DNA of 64,000 nt. Source: Oryzias latipes (lineage: Eukaryota > Chordata > Actinopteri > Beloniformes > Adrianichthyidae). The DNA is taken from contig NC_019875.2 in the NCBI RefSeq assembly GCF_002234675.1, positions 28,889,818 to 28,953,817 on the forward strand, given 5' to 3'. Positions within the stretch are counted from its first letter, which is position 1; every line of letters begins with the position of its first letter. This document shows, piece by piece, positions 1 to 14,939 of the stretch. A program made the translations under genes and the position numbers. The notes beneath the pieces are model-generated. The model made no database searches. It was not told the DNA's origin and was given only the letters and a program-made list of their open reading frames with translations.

Positions 1-840
1 ATATTGCGCCCCTTTTATACCTGTTCTCACTAACTGAGGTGCACAGGCCAATTTGCATGTGTCAAATTCATGATAAAAACACTTAAAAAAATCTGTTGGT
101 TTTATTTCCCAACCATTTTAATACTTGGTCACCTGGGGGTGATGAACAGGTTTTTGTAATTTTTAGAAGAGTCAGCAAAAATGAACTTTGTGATTTTCAT
201 TACATTAACCGCGCCCCCAGTCCTGATATGTGTACATCGTGTTCCATATTGTTTCGTTAAGTTTAAGGTGACGATTCAAGTGTTACATTTTCATAATATT
301 CTTGTAAAAAATGTGCGAGAAACAGGGAAATGCCACTTATGCAAGCTCGCCATGCTGACGCCGTTCAAAAGCCACAACTTCTATTTCCAACATTTTTTTT
401 CCTTAATAGCTTCCCAATGAGGCTCAAGGAGTTCAGGACCTCTGCGGGACAGAATAAGAAATCATACATGTCAAAAACTGAAAAAAAAGGTTTCTCTTTT
501 TACAGTTTTGCGTCTTTGTTTGGGCACAAAAAAGTGTCCTTAATCGAGGACAGTCAGACAAAGCAGGTGAGAGCCCACACACAGGAAAGAACCACAAACA
601 AAGGTTGGTCTATAACGACAAACTGTACCTAAAACACACACCTAATAGGCCATAGAAACATAAAACAGGACGAGCCAAAACCAAAGACTCTGCCAGAATT
701 CTTTAAATGCACTGTGAATAATTAGCTAAGTGCAGGCAGCTGTGACTGCTCCACACGATCCACAGGTAAGTGGGCGGAGTCAATGCCAGCTTGCACAAAC
801 ACCCAAGAGAAGGCAGCTTTCATATCCAAGCTGTTCTTTT
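1..840. other. Gene-free AT-rich stretch
   Basis: No coding region, RNA gene or recognisable repeat is visible. Open frames here are under about 100 codons, have no domain I recognise and look like chance. Confidence 0.6.
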
Positions 841-972
841 ATGAAGTGATCTTTATGCCAACATTTTGCAAACAAACTTTCTAAGTAGCAAATGAAAATA
901 TAATTTTTTTTTTTTTTTTTTTTTACTTAGAAAGTTTTGTTTGCAATGTGTTGGCATAAATATCACTTCACA
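841..972. repeat. Imperfect inverted repeat (hairpin) with poly-T loop
   Basis: The left arm (about 842-888) and right arm (about 925-970) are near-perfect reverse complements of roughly 46 bases. Both include the core caaacaaa(a)ctttctaagta. They are separated by a ~36-base loop dominated by a T run. The structure resembles a small fold-back MITE, or the remains of one. I could not define a flanking target-site duplication. Confidence 0.75.
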
Positions 973-2249
973 TTCTTTATGGTTGCAAATTCATAATTAT
1001 CTGATTAAATTTGAGTTGACTGACTCACATCCAGGTCACAGTGTTGTCAAGTAAAACCCCTCAGGTGTACTTCTTCATTTGTTTTACAGAGATAATCCCA
1101 AAATGGTGAAATAAGACAGGCAGGTATGAGACGTTCTTCTCCAAAGCTTAACTAAACCTTAAAAAACATTTTTTTTAAAGGCGTTTTCCTTCTGTGGTGT
1201 CAAAGGATGGAGTGCAGATGGATCCCCGCTGACATGGACGCCGGGGTAAGGCAGCCTTTTGCTTTTGGAGTTCCAGCTCTAGCTGGTTGGAAATCCCTGG
1301 CAATGTGATTTACATGACATCAGAACCAAATCACTCTGCCAGGAATCCCTCCAGCCGGAGCAAACCATTCAACGACCAGCAGACAGACGCAGGGGAGGGA
1401 GGGAGATGGCGGACCGCGATAGAAATCAGAAAAAAAACAAAAAACCTGGTTTGTTGAGAAATGGGTGGAGGTGAGGACGGAGCGAGGAAAAGTTCACACT
1501 GCGGGTGTCTGTTTGAGAACACATCAGCATGACAGAATGCATTTATCCCTTCATCACCATTTAATTATGGGATAGACGCACTTTCAAACGTGAGCGCCCA
1601 ACGTGTCATCTTTTTGTGGCGAGCAACGCAGACGGTTGATGGACTTCTCTTTCACTGACACACCTGAGTAAACAGAGCATTACTGCAAACCTATGGGCTC
1701 AGAACGAATCTATAGGCTACAGTTCAGGGACTTTGCACGTGCTCATTAGATCGTGCACGTGTAATCCATCAAGCTTGTGTCCTGGCTTTGAAACTGTGCA
1801 GGCCTGTGTTGGTTCAGTTGTCAAACTATAGCCTGAAGCTCATTTTGGTCTCAGACAGAGGCAGATGGAGACGTTTTACCCAGTTTAACGACAATGCGGC
1901 GTTATCCAGGTTATGCATCAGTTTGAGCTTCTGCACAAAGTTTCAATAAACCAAATAATCCTCTTAGTTAAGCTAAACATACAGCGCAAAACAATTACAC
2001 AAAGTAGGAGAGATGGAATTGTTTATGCTTATGAGTTGTCTACTGTTGGGACAAATGTGATACATTCATTCACCCCAACTGATTTGAATGGCAACCACAA
2101 AGGGACATTTCTCCCATCAATTAAATCTATTGTTTTGCTACAACTCAGTAAAGTCAAATCTCCAGAATGTTCAAATACAACAACGGAGTATTAGGTCCAT
2201 CAAGATAAAAATGAGAATAAAGTCGTGAAGTATTGAAAAATAACTACAT
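973..2249. other. Gene-free stretch
   Basis: Unique-looking sequence with no convincing exon or repeat. An ATG-containing stretch near 1209-1245 followed by gtaagg superficially resembles a first exon. It has no supporting upstream signal and was not called. Confidence 0.5.
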
Positions 2250-2512
2250 TTAAGAGAATACAGTTATGTAGTTTCCCTTTCGGCTTTTCCCATCAGGGGT
2301 CGCCACAGCGAACGAGTCGCATGGTAAACTTGGCAATGTTTTACGCCGGATGCCCTTCCTGACGCAATCCTCTCAAAGCAACCGGGCTTGGGACCGGCAC
2401 AGAAGTAGAGAAGGGAACAGGGAGCAGCCCGGAGTCGAACCCTGGTTTCACGGACGGAAGGCGCCGCAAACCAGCACGAGCTAAACCGGCTCCCTTAAGA
2501 GAATACAGTTAT
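2250..2512 (-). mobile_element. tRNA-derived SINE with 18-bp TSD (minus strand)
   Basis: The SINE body spans about 2268-2494 on the minus strand. It is bounded by the perfect direct repeat ttaagagaatacagttat at 2250-2267 and 2495-2512. Read on the minus strand, the head contains a box A-like tagctcgtgctgg and a box B ggttcgactcc (reverse complement at 2431-2441). This indicates a tRNA-derived RNA polymerase III promoter. The tail (…gcgacccctgatgggaaaagccgaaag) is shared with the copies at 13.6 and 29.6 kb. An extra ~12 bp near 2370-2382 distinguishes this copy from the 29.6-kb one. Confidence 0.88.
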
Positions 2513-2650
2513 ATTTAAAAAAAAAAAAGAGAGAATAGAGTCATAACATTTTAAAAGAAAAAGTAACACAATGAAAAAAAATTGCAACAATTTAGGAGTC
2601 ATCAATTTATAATTTTAAAAGTCACAATTTTACATGGAAATTGTCTTTTT
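2513..2650. repeat. SINE 5' flank that also occurs, inverted, at 29442-29594
   Basis: This AT-rich stretch lies immediately upstream of the minus-strand SINE. It matches in reverse complement the ~150 bp in front of the SINE copy at 29.6 kb, including the left TSD. It is therefore either the donor flank of a 5'-transducing SINE transcript or part of an older repeat into which the SINE inserted. Confidence 0.8.
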
Positions 2651-5190
2651 TTTTTAAATGAAAAGTCTTTATAAAATTTATTAGCAAAGACAATTGAACA
2701 TGTTTGATTTATGTTACAGACCATTCAGTGGATATTCCACTGTTCAAGAATCTCATTGAATTTTTAACTTTTTTTTTTTTGTAAATGTACCATTTTATTT
2801 TGATGAAACTACAATTTTATAAAAAAAAAAACATGATTTTTTTTCTTCATAAAATGTAATTGTTGTATGACTTTATTCTAGTATAAGTTAGACTTTTTTT
2901 TTTACCTTTTTCTCATTTAATTTTTCTCTCATGGTAGCCTTAAAACTCCATAAAATGAATAAATTCCACTACTAAAAGTATCTTAAGGTTATTTTTTCTC
3001 CCTTAAACATGTTCAAACTCTGTTTTGTTTGCATATATATTTTTTGCGACTATTTAATAAAAGTAAATGTTCATTCCTCAAGATAATCATGCAAAATGTT
3101 TGTCAAAATACAATCATCTTTTCTTTCTTGCTGCAAGTAGTTTTTTTTAATTTGTCTATTTATCTACTTGTTTTGCCATCATTATCCATCTTTTATTTTG
3201 TCCCTCATATTCTGCCATGAATTGTTTGAGAATTTGAAAGTAGGCAGACATGTCTGTCATGAATGTAGTTGTTTGCCGTCAGATAATCTTCTTAAAACAC
3301 TTGAATGAGTTGGTACAGAAAGGAGGAAAAGCCCCGCGCCTTACCCACTAATGCAACAGACTGTGGTTTTCCCGATGCTCCACGTCACGCCTTAACCTCA
3401 ACCACAAGGCTGGTTTTTCTCATCATCATCCAAACATGCAGAGGAGATGGGGAAGCAGAAAAAAGATCACCTGTGGTGGGAGAGAGGTAAAAAAGTGAAG
3501 CTTCAGTTTGGTTTCAGTCAGATTTTTTAGTCTGTGATAAACCTTATGAACATAATTTGGTCGTAGACATGACATTGCAGTTTGATAAAAAATTTGTTTT
3601 TTTCTTTCAGAAAATCTGCAGTTTTATTAAAAATTTAAAATTAAAGATTTATTAAAAAAACCTGCTGCAAAAAAGAAAGAAAGAAAGAAAACAACATTTT
3701 AGTTGCTCAGCAATGCAGACCAATGTCTTGCTTGAGGTGGATTTTGAATTCTGACCTCATTATTTTGGTGTTTGATTCTAACATGACAGATTCTGACTTG
3801 GTATCAACTGAACCACAGATTCTTTTGTCATGTATCCAACTATAAGCACTAAAAACTGTCTTTTATTCTCTTTTTTTAATCTATTTTCTGACATAAACAG
3901 CAGCTTTACTCTTTTTCAGAGGCATGTAAACCAGCTGAAATGACATGTTCCAGCTTTCCACCCGCAGAACTGCTCACAGTAGAACAGAGAACAAGCTAAC
4001 AATCAAACATGTGTGAAGAATGACTCAGAATAACAAATCAGAGTTAAATTAAACAGAATTTGGTTTGGGTGATCAATTACTTTTTTATGTTTAGCATTTA
4101 GGGTCTAGATTATGAGTATAGAAAAGAGACTTTCCATTAATTGGACAACATTTGAGAAATCCTGCAATGGTCAGGGAATCTCTAAGTGTAGCAGACTATC
4201 CAGTGATATTGGGTCAATTTTAGAACATGATCTACATTAAATGGTAAACTACAATGATAATCTCAGTGTTTTTTCCCCCCCTGATCCTTCAGGAAAATTT
4301 CAAAGACACAACAATGTGTTGCATCTTGTGCAAGATACAATGTGTTGTATCTTGCAGTTTCCTTAAGGCTCGTCCGGCCTTTTAAAAGGGACCTCACGAA
4401 AATGGAACGTACCACTGCTGTGCACCGTGAAGTATTTCTAAGGCCAATGGAAGTCGTACACACTCATGATGTACAGGTGATGCTGTCGTACGGTGTCTCT
4501 TGTCGTCTGAGTACTGGCTCACCTGAAGGGTGTCCATATAAACTACACCCATGTCCAATTTCTAACAGTCAAGCCGCATGCGAAATGCGCACATTTATTG
4601 TGTGAATTTATAACTATTTGGCAAATGCTAGCTAGTTAAATAATGGCAGTTAGAGTCTGCAACCACGATGATGAATAGAACGTCCACAGTTTTGTTTGTC
4701 GTTTTCAATATTCTGCTTTTTATTTGTTGTGACTCTGACTTGGGACTTTTGCACAAACACACAAGGACAGTGATTTTAATTCAAACATTGATGTCTTCAT
4801 GCGGGAGTGTTGTCGGTCAGAGTGGCACACATTGCTGTGCAGACTTGTTTGATTTCAGGAAAACCTCATTTTGAAGTCTTTGAGAACATTTGCACGGCCT
4901 CCATTTCATTTTTAATCTACCTACTGTTATGATAACGTAAACACGACCTTTATCAGGGCAGGTGGTGACAAAGTCAGGGCTTGTGTTTGACTTCAATTGA
5001 CTCTTAAATTGGTGCCATTTCTTGTTAACAGATGCAGGCACGTCATAGAAAAGTCTGAGAGTTTCAGCTCCAACATTAAAGGGAGGTACAGCAATTTGGG
5101 CAAATAGTGGTATGATCATCTACTCTGCGTAGCTCAACACTGTTTAATAAAGGAAGATTAAAAATGAGCAAACCCGCCCTCACTTCCTGT
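2651..5190. other. Gene-free AT-rich stretch
   Basis: Homopolymer A/T runs are frequent. There is a short (GAAA)n tract near 3675-3692. A motif caatgtgttg(c/t)atcttg is repeated at about 4312 and 4338 around a small tcttg/caaga hairpin. No coding region is supported. Confidence 0.55.
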
Positions 5191-5199
5191 CACCCATCA

Positions 5200-5905
5200 G
5201 TTTACACTCTCTCCCACTAGCTCACAGCCCCCTCACACACCCAACGTAATATTAGCAGTGCAACGAAAACGTCACAGTTTGTACAGTTTAGATCCAAATT
5301 CCAGCTCAGACGAGAAAAAACAAAGACAAAACTTTATATTTTTATGTTACATTTTACAAAGGTAGTTTTTCACAAATGGAATCAAAAGAGAAGATAATAA
5401 TTTAAGTTAATTGGTCCATGAAAAATGTACATGTTAGTTAACACAGGTACTTCAAAAGAAAAAAAATAAGAAAAGAAAAGAAATCAAACAAATTTACAGC
5501 TTAGAGTCGGAGTGAGAGTCTTCGCTATCTGTCAGATATCTTTTTACATTTTACTTTGTATTCATACAGTATTTAAACAGTACATGCATATGGGTATCTC
5601 ACATCAGTCCAACACAAAGTCAAATCTGGATTGTCTAATGGATTGTAGACATCCTTTCAAATGGAGCAACATGTATTAAGTTCCAACTGGAGTGAAGATG
5701 TCACTTTCTCCATATCATAGATGCCGAGCATCCCTTCAACCCATTCTTCTACTTTAGGCACTAAAGTATCCAAACGGCATTCTTTCGTTCGCTTCTAATT
5801 CACAATGATTTGAATAAAGAAAATACTCAGAAATGCAGTTTCAAGCCTAAATTTCTTTATGTTTGCCCTCCATCATTATAAAAATGCCTGAAGAACATGT
5901 AAAAA
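5200..5905 (+). repeat. Broken copy of the AAAGACCCACTC element
   Basis: The 5200-5335 part aligns by eye with the middle of the element seen at 7.6 and 48.8 kb (ctctcccactagct, cacagccccctcacac, a downstream cagctcag then acaaagac). About 5795-5900 aligns with its 3' part (attcacaatg, gaataaagaaa, gaagaacatgt). The stretch between them does not match and may be an insertion. Terminal inverted repeats are missing. Confidence 0.6.
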
Positions 5906-7614
5906 TAATATGTATATATTTTTATAGCAGTAAGTCTTGCTATCCACAACATAATTGGTTGAATAAAGCATCCAACCCATTATTTCCTGTTTTTCTTTAT
6001 TTCTTTCTTTATTATAGTATCTTCCGCCATTTTTTCTTGCTTCACTTCTACAATTTTTCAGCTATTTTAACCATTCAACTATTCAAATGTTCAGCCCTTT
6101 CGGCTTTTTCCAGCTGTGACTTTTGGTCCTTCAAATCCTTGAACTTTTCAAGATTTACAGGATTTTTGCCTCCATTGAAATCCAAGGGAAGTCCTTGGTT
6201 CAGTAGCTCGCTGGTTCGATACCCGGCGCCAGCATTTTTCACAAAAATATCTTTTTTGTTATTCTGCTGTTTTCACTTTATTTATGGTCAACTTTGGTAC
6301 TTTCTTTCTTTCTTTTTTTTGCCAACTACCTTTTAAGTTTCATTTTCAATCAGCAATAAAGCATTCAACCCTTTTTTTTCTGGAAATGCAGCTCCTTCTA
6401 GTTGAAGTTTCAAACACTTCATAGTAGCATCCACATTTTAGATCCTCCTGTTCAGTTTCACAAGGTTGTCCGCTCTTTCCTTTGCCATTTTAGCCTTCAA
6501 CTGTCTTTCACTCTTTGACCAACAAAACATTCATCTGCCACGTTTAAAGTTGGCAGCACAGCGCTTTAATTTTTACTGGCTGTTAGACAAACATGAGATG
6601 ACGTCAAGGATGTTAGGATCCAAGGACACGCTGGGATTCAGGGAGCAAAGCAGCTGAAGGTACAGAACACAGAAAAGTTGTGTTTAGCTGAACTCAAATT
6701 GCTGCAGTTTCTGGAATTCCACAGATAAAAAAGCTTAACCGGGTGAGAAATAATCAAACTGAGAAGAACTGCCTTCTTGGTAATACGCTGAGGAGACCTG
6801 AACAAGAAGAAACACTGAGGGAAGCAAACAGGTAAAGAAATGAAAACAGCTTCAAAATTCAAGAGTTAATAGAGTAAAAAAGCAAAAATCAAACCACAGG
6901 AGAGAAGAAACAAACTAAAGTCTATTGATTTCATCAAAACCAAATCTCCAGAGGTGAAGAAAGACACTAAATAACAAGATGGCGTACACCTGGAGTGTAA
7001 ATGGGGATCTGTTTGCCACTCTCAGCACATCCAGTTGTGTTTACAGCTTTTTTCAGCTTCTTCAATCCGAACAAGAAAGTCTGTGCCATCCTTCTTGTTT
7101 AGCTGCTCTATTTTTGGTCTCCTAGCTCGAGTGAAGCTGAATTTTTCAGGTCCGGTATGGAATGATAATGGTAATAACAAGCACCGGCTTTGATGCAGTG
7201 TCTGTCTCCATCTCTCTGATTTTCTGTAATTGTGTGGCCGTCACCTTTCCTTTGCATTTCTGTAGGACAGAGAGGCAGAGTGGCCGTTGTGTTTTCCCTC
7301 AACAGCCAAAGTGAGACTACAAAAACACACAAAAGTTGTGACTTTATAAGAGCTTTTTTGCATAAACCGAAAGAATGAAGGCTGGGCTCTCTATTAAAGC
7401 TTTTTCCCTTTGCACTTTTGGCTACATTTAAACTGTTTGACAGCCAAATCAGCAACATTTGTTCTGGCTGAGCTCAAAATGACCTGAGCAGCAGAAAGAA
7501 ACAAGTACACGAGTAATGAGCACTTTACTCGTTTTTTTCTGTCTTTTTTTCTGTTCTTTGTTTTCCTGAAATCACAATTTGAGTTCTATCAGTTTTTCCT
7601 AAATGAGGACGATC
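5906..7614. other. Gene-free stretch
   Basis: Pyrimidine-rich and AT-rich DNA. At 6203-6226 there is a box B-like ggttcgatacccgg. No matching A box at proper spacing and no cloverleaf could be built around it, so no tRNA or SINE is called. Confidence 0.5.
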
Positions 7615-8070
7615 TTAAAGACCCACTCCGATCATCTTTTGATCTATTTTGAAGGTGTTTTCTGTGGGCTTTTAAACATGATTTTTTAGCCTATTTATAC
7701 TCTCTCCCACTAGCTTACAGCACCTCAGACCTCCAACCTAACGTTAGGATTTAACAAAAATGGTAAGCAAAATCGGCGCTGTCCAGCCGCACATTTTAGA
7801 TCCAGATTCCAGTTCAGCTCAGGAAAACAAAGACGTTCATGGATCTATTTGCCTGCAAGTTGATGCATCCGAAAGGGTCGGATTGTAGCTTCCTCGTCAC
7901 AGCTGCAGGCCATTTTATATTTTTTTATGCAGGCCGTTTTTTTCATTCACAATTTTGAATAAAGAAATTCAGACATTCAATTTTAATTTTCTTCATATGT
8001 GTCCTGTATCATCAGAAGAATGCATCAAGAACATGTCAAAAACACCATTTTCTTTGGAGTGGGTCTTTAA
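7615..8070 (+). mobile_element. AAAGACCCACTCC element, most complete copy (MITE-like)
   Basis: A ~456-bp element starts ttaaagacccactcc and ends in its reverse complement, ggagtgggtctttaa. This gives a ~15-bp terminal inverted repeat with TTAA at both outer ends. There is no transposase, so it is non-autonomous. Related copies or fragments lie at 5.2-5.9, 9.3, 14.05, 42.5-43.4, 48.8-49.3, 50.5 and 61.9-62.3 kb. TTAA would suit a piggyBac-type target, but other copies are not all preceded by TTAA, so the superfamily is undecided. Confidence 0.75.
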
Positions 8071-8167
8071 AAGTACTGAATCCTCATTTGTTTTTTGCAG
8101 ACCTTTTGACATGCTCAAAGCTTGTGCATTAGTCATATGAGGTTGACGATGCTGCATTTTTTTTCAG

Positions 8168-8214
8168 GTTGTACTTGGAGGGTCGTAAAGAGGAGCACGA
8201 TACTCTCCCTGCAG
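8168..8214 (+). CDS. Candidate 47-nt internal exon, gene unknown
   Basis: A strong acceptor (eight T's then cag at 8158-8167) is followed by 47 bases and a donor gtgagg at 8215. In the frame that enters with one carried base, the stretch reads LYLEGRKEEHDTLPA with no stop. I do not recognise the protein, and no partner exon could be linked within the window. Acceptor-like and donor-like signals are common by chance in AT/T-rich introns, so this is only a candidate. Confidence 0.2.
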
Positions 8215-9275
8215 GTGAGGAGTGGCAAGGAGCGGCCACTTATAACGTGAGCTAACGTGCTCTTCATGCAGTTTTGGGGGAGTTGAAAAGATGAAAAATC
8301 TGTACGGCAAGCCTACATCTAACCTACTTCATTCTTACAGGTTGGTTCTGTGTTTGCTATGCCTGTAGAAAGAAATGTGCTTGAGCATTTCTCCTGAGCG
8401 GTCTGCCACCTTGATATTTCCAGCGTGACCCATACAGCAGACAGCCCACATCCACCCGTAAGGGCAGTTGTGACAAAGGCATCGGACGCTTCCCTTCAGC
8501 ATTGACTTCTCTGTTAGGCTGGAAAAATTGGAAATGCAAAACAGCCGCTATCAGTCTCTTCTATGGTAAAACTCTACAAGTGCTTCACCATCGAAGAGGC
8601 TGCAGCCGAGTCTAAAACTCCGACATCCTTGTCTAAAAGTGCCGGCGCCAACATTAAAGTGACAGGAATGACGAAGTGGCCCTTTTCACCATCTTTTTTG
8701 TCAGTAAAAAATAAAGGAGTGTGCTTAAAGTTTTGAGAGCTGTTACCCACAGCGTCATAGTGCATCCATTTCCGTGGCAATCTGCAAATGCATTAACACT
8801 CGACACAGAGATGGACCTCACACATGGCTGCCCTCGCCGGCTGCTAAACAAATGCCGCCCCTCTCAGCTCATGTTCGCACTCCGGGCGAAGCTATTCGCA
8901 GGGACGCTCCTCTTGTGATTACCCCGTGATTTTAACAGCCTGAGCTGCACTGTATTTTGGCTAGACAGCTTTTCTGGGAGCCAGCCAAGGGCACACATGA
9001 TTGGTTGGGGGGGTCTGTCTGGAGCGTACAAATAGTTACTCTATCCCAGTTTGACCTGCGGCGTCCTGCACTAAAATTTTACTACTGGGCAGAAAATGTG
9101 AAAAGGCGAGTCCCCCACTGGTCTGTAATGGACAGAGCTGAGTGGCTCAGTGAGAATAAAGGTGGCGATGTTTTTTTTTAAAAACTCCAGGCCTGTTGGC
9201 TCTATACAGGCGGAAAAAAGGAGAGAAAGGACGGACGGAGGAATAGGCAACAGCGGAAAGTCAAATTCAGTTTTT
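8215..9275. other. Gene-free stretch
   Basis: More GC-balanced than its surroundings, with overlapping short open frames on both strands. None carries a recognisable domain. Confidence 0.45.
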
Positions 9276-9500
9276 AAAAGGGTCTTCAGGCTTTTGTCTG
9301 ATGATGGACGACATATTTAAAGAATTTAGCTCAAAATTGCTTTTCTGAGGATTTCTTTATTCAAATTGTGACTCAGGAGCAGATGAAACATGCTGTTGGA
9401 AAAAGATTGTGTTTGTGACGTAGAAAATACGATGGATGGGCCACAAGCACAATGCTCTGAGCTCTCCGTAACGAGGAGGGGAAGGGGGGCGGGGTTGCTA
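9276..9500 (-). repeat. Partial AAAGACCC element (minus strand)
   Basis: It begins gggtcttcagg (a degraded terminal repeat). It runs into the family's 3' half read in reverse: ctttattcaaattgtgactc, aggagcagatg and ccacaagc. The 5' half is missing. Confidence 0.6.
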
Positions 9501-10308
9501 TGTGTGCAATGTCCTAGAAAACGACACAGATTTGTTTGATTTTGGCTTAAAATGACATAATCATAATTAAAACATCTCTGGGAACACTTTAAAAACAGAT
9601 CATCTAAGGGAGACTTTAAAGGAATCAATAGAAAAGTTTCTTTCAACAAATATTATGATCCAAACTTTTCTGAAACTAAAACAGCATTTTTTGTTGTAGG
9701 ATATTTTTTCACAAAAATACACTTTCATTTTTTGCCTCAAGTTGGTGCCTCCGTTTGAGTATTTTTACATCCAGGCATAATCTGGATTAAATCTGTTCCC
9801 AGTCTAATTGTCAACACATGTATGAAAGCAAAAAAAGAAATAAAAAAATTCCACAGTAAGCCTAATTACAAACCATAAGATGGTTTACATTGACCTCTAG
9901 AAACAAATCAACAAAACGATTTTGGCTGAGGTTTTGGCAGGAGTGGCCAAATCCCTCCTGCAGACCACATCAGGTCAGGTCTGGCGGCTAAAGACGGCCT
10001 CAAAGCTTTAGTGATGCCACTCCAAAAGCTTTGAGTCTGGACATGTCAGGAAGATGGATGGAACCAAACATTTATGAGCCTAAGACTTTCACAGAGGGAG
10101 ATTTCCAGAAATACTCGAGGACAAAATAGAGATAATAAACACGACTCAGTTCTGAACCTGTTTTTTTTTAGCTGCATTTTGCTTTAGACCCTGAGTTAAA
10201 GTGGAGCTACTTACATCAAATTGCATCCAGAAATGGAAAATCAAGACATTTTCAGAGAAAGGAAAAAATGGCACACAGCCAGATAATTAATTATTCAATT
10301 GGTGACAA
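9501..10308. other. Gene-free stretch
   Basis: No gene or repeat recognised. Confidence 0.5.
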
Positions 10309-10337
10309 GGTTTCGTCAAAGGTTCTTTGACGAAACC
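10309..10337. repeat. Perfect 13-bp hairpin beside the CAG tract
   Basis: The arms ggtttcgtcaaag (10309-10321) and ctttgacgaaacc (10325-10337) are perfectly complementary around a 3-base loop. The (GCA)n tract begins 27 bp downstream. The shape would suit a factor-independent stem or a small palindrome. No T run follows, and the genome is eukaryotic, so it is not called a terminator. Confidence 0.85.
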
Positions 10338-10361
10338 CTGAGCTGGGTCAAACCTTGAGCC

Positions 10362-13582
<3,221 letters not shown>

Positions 13583-13837
13583 GATGTTGACGGGGCATTG
13601 CCCTGCCGGTTTAGCTCGTGCTGGTCTGCGGCGCCTTCCGTCCGTGAAACCCGGGTTCGACTCCAGGCTGTTCTTTGTTCCCTTCTCTACCTCTGTGCCG
13701 GTCCCAAGCCCGGTTTGAGAAGGTTGCGTCAGGAAGGGCATCCGGCGTAAAACATTGCCAAGTTTCCCATGCGACTTGTTCGCTGTGGCGACCCCTGATG
13801 GGAAAAGCCGAAAGAGAAACGATGTTGACGGGGCATT
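13583..13837 (+). mobile_element. tRNA-derived SINE with 17-bp perfect TSD
   Basis: The direct repeat gatgttgacggggcatt lies at 13583-13599 and 13821-13837. Between them is a ~221-bp SINE with a tRNA-like head (box A-like tagctcgtgctgg near 13612, box B ggttcgactcc at 13654-13664). It shares the tail gcgacccctgatggg…gccgaaag with the 2.3- and 29.6-kb copies. It has no poly-A tail, which fits a SINE whose tail mimics a partner LINE rather than an L1-dependent one. Confidence 0.92.
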
Positions 13838-13918
13838 CTTTTCTGTTTCATGTGTTAAAAATCTGCATCAAAATATTTAAAAAAAATTCATACAATAATG
13901 TCTTAAACTGTTTAATAC

Positions 13919-13996
13919 AGTTACTTTTATTCATTCATTCATTCATCATTCATGAATGATGAATGAATGAATGATGAATGAATGAGTTACTTTTAT
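13919..13996. repeat. ATTC/GAAT palindrome flanked by 12-bp direct repeats
   Basis: The stretch from 13931 to 13984 is an imperfect palindrome built of attc repeats followed by their complement, centred on catgaatg. It is flanked on both sides by agttacttttat (13919-13930 and 13985-13996), which looks like a duplicated target. Confidence 0.8.
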
Positions 13997-14047
13997 AGAA
14001 TTTAAAATCAAAACCAGAAGCTGAATAATTTATTGACTTTTAACATT

Positions 14048-14110
14048 AAAGACCCACTCTGATTATTTGTTTAAATATTGTTAAAGCCTTCCCAGTGCTC
14101 TTTTTAACCC
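14048..14110 (+). repeat. AAAGACCC element, 5' end fragment
   Basis: It begins ttaaagacccactctgat, close to the terminal repeat of the 7.6-kb copy, and loses similarity after about 60 bp. Confidence 0.55.
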
Positions 14111-14627
14111 CTTGATGCCTACATATATTTCCAGCAATGGGAAAAAAAAGTCACTGTTTTTAACTGGATATTAAATTAAGATAAGTTTGGAGCAGATGTG
14201 GTTTGATGCATATTTATTTTATTTCATTTTATTTTAGTTGACTTTTTTTTGGACATAGTTTCTGCAGGAGTTCATTAGAAATTTGCACGGTGGCCCAGAA
14301 GTGAAAATCACATCAACAAATCACTCAATCAACATTTTAATGATCACAACGACAATTGAAAAAGCAAAACAAACTTTAAAGCAAAAATAACGTCTTAGAA
14401 AACATAGCAAAATTACAAACCCAAATTGTGTAAAAACAAAATAGTATTTTGGAAAACTAAAGTACTTTCCATGACACAAAATGAAATGTGTCATTGGGAC
14501 ATCTCCAGTATCGCTTCATGTCAAATAACTTTCAGTTGAAATGATGGACAAACATCATCATTCTTTTTTCCGTAAAGATGAAAAATACATTTCGGTGAGC
14601 AAAAATAACTTGCAGAAATCAAATAAA
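14111..14627. other. Gene-free AT-rich stretch
   Basis: No gene or repeat recognised before the 4.56-kb duplication starts. Confidence 0.5.
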
Positions 14628-14939
14628 ATTAAAGCTACAAGTAGCATTTAGCGGGCCCGAGCACGTGCCACCGCCTGGCACGAGCGACCGCCCCGTGAGC
14701 AACGCCCTGCTCGAGCCATTCTCGTCGTTTTTTCTTGTCCATTCTTGAGCTCCAAGCTAATGTTAATATGACAGCAGCCTGTGGGGGGGGGGGGGGGGGA
14801 CTATAATCTGTTGCCTTAAAGGACAAAGACTTTTGCATATAGCATGAAAAAAATTCTTAAATCTAAGCCTCGTTTAGACCTGCTCATTTTCTCATCAAGT
14901 AGAAGAAGGTTTTTATCAGATTAAGAAACAAGCAATGAT

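Noticed and set aside
1199-1250. ATG-containing stretch with a downstream gtaagg donor
   Set aside because: A start plus one donor is expected by chance; no second exon or promoter support.
6203-6226. Box B-like ggttcgatacccgg suggesting a tRNA or SINE
   Set aside because: No A box at proper spacing and no cloverleaf could be formed.
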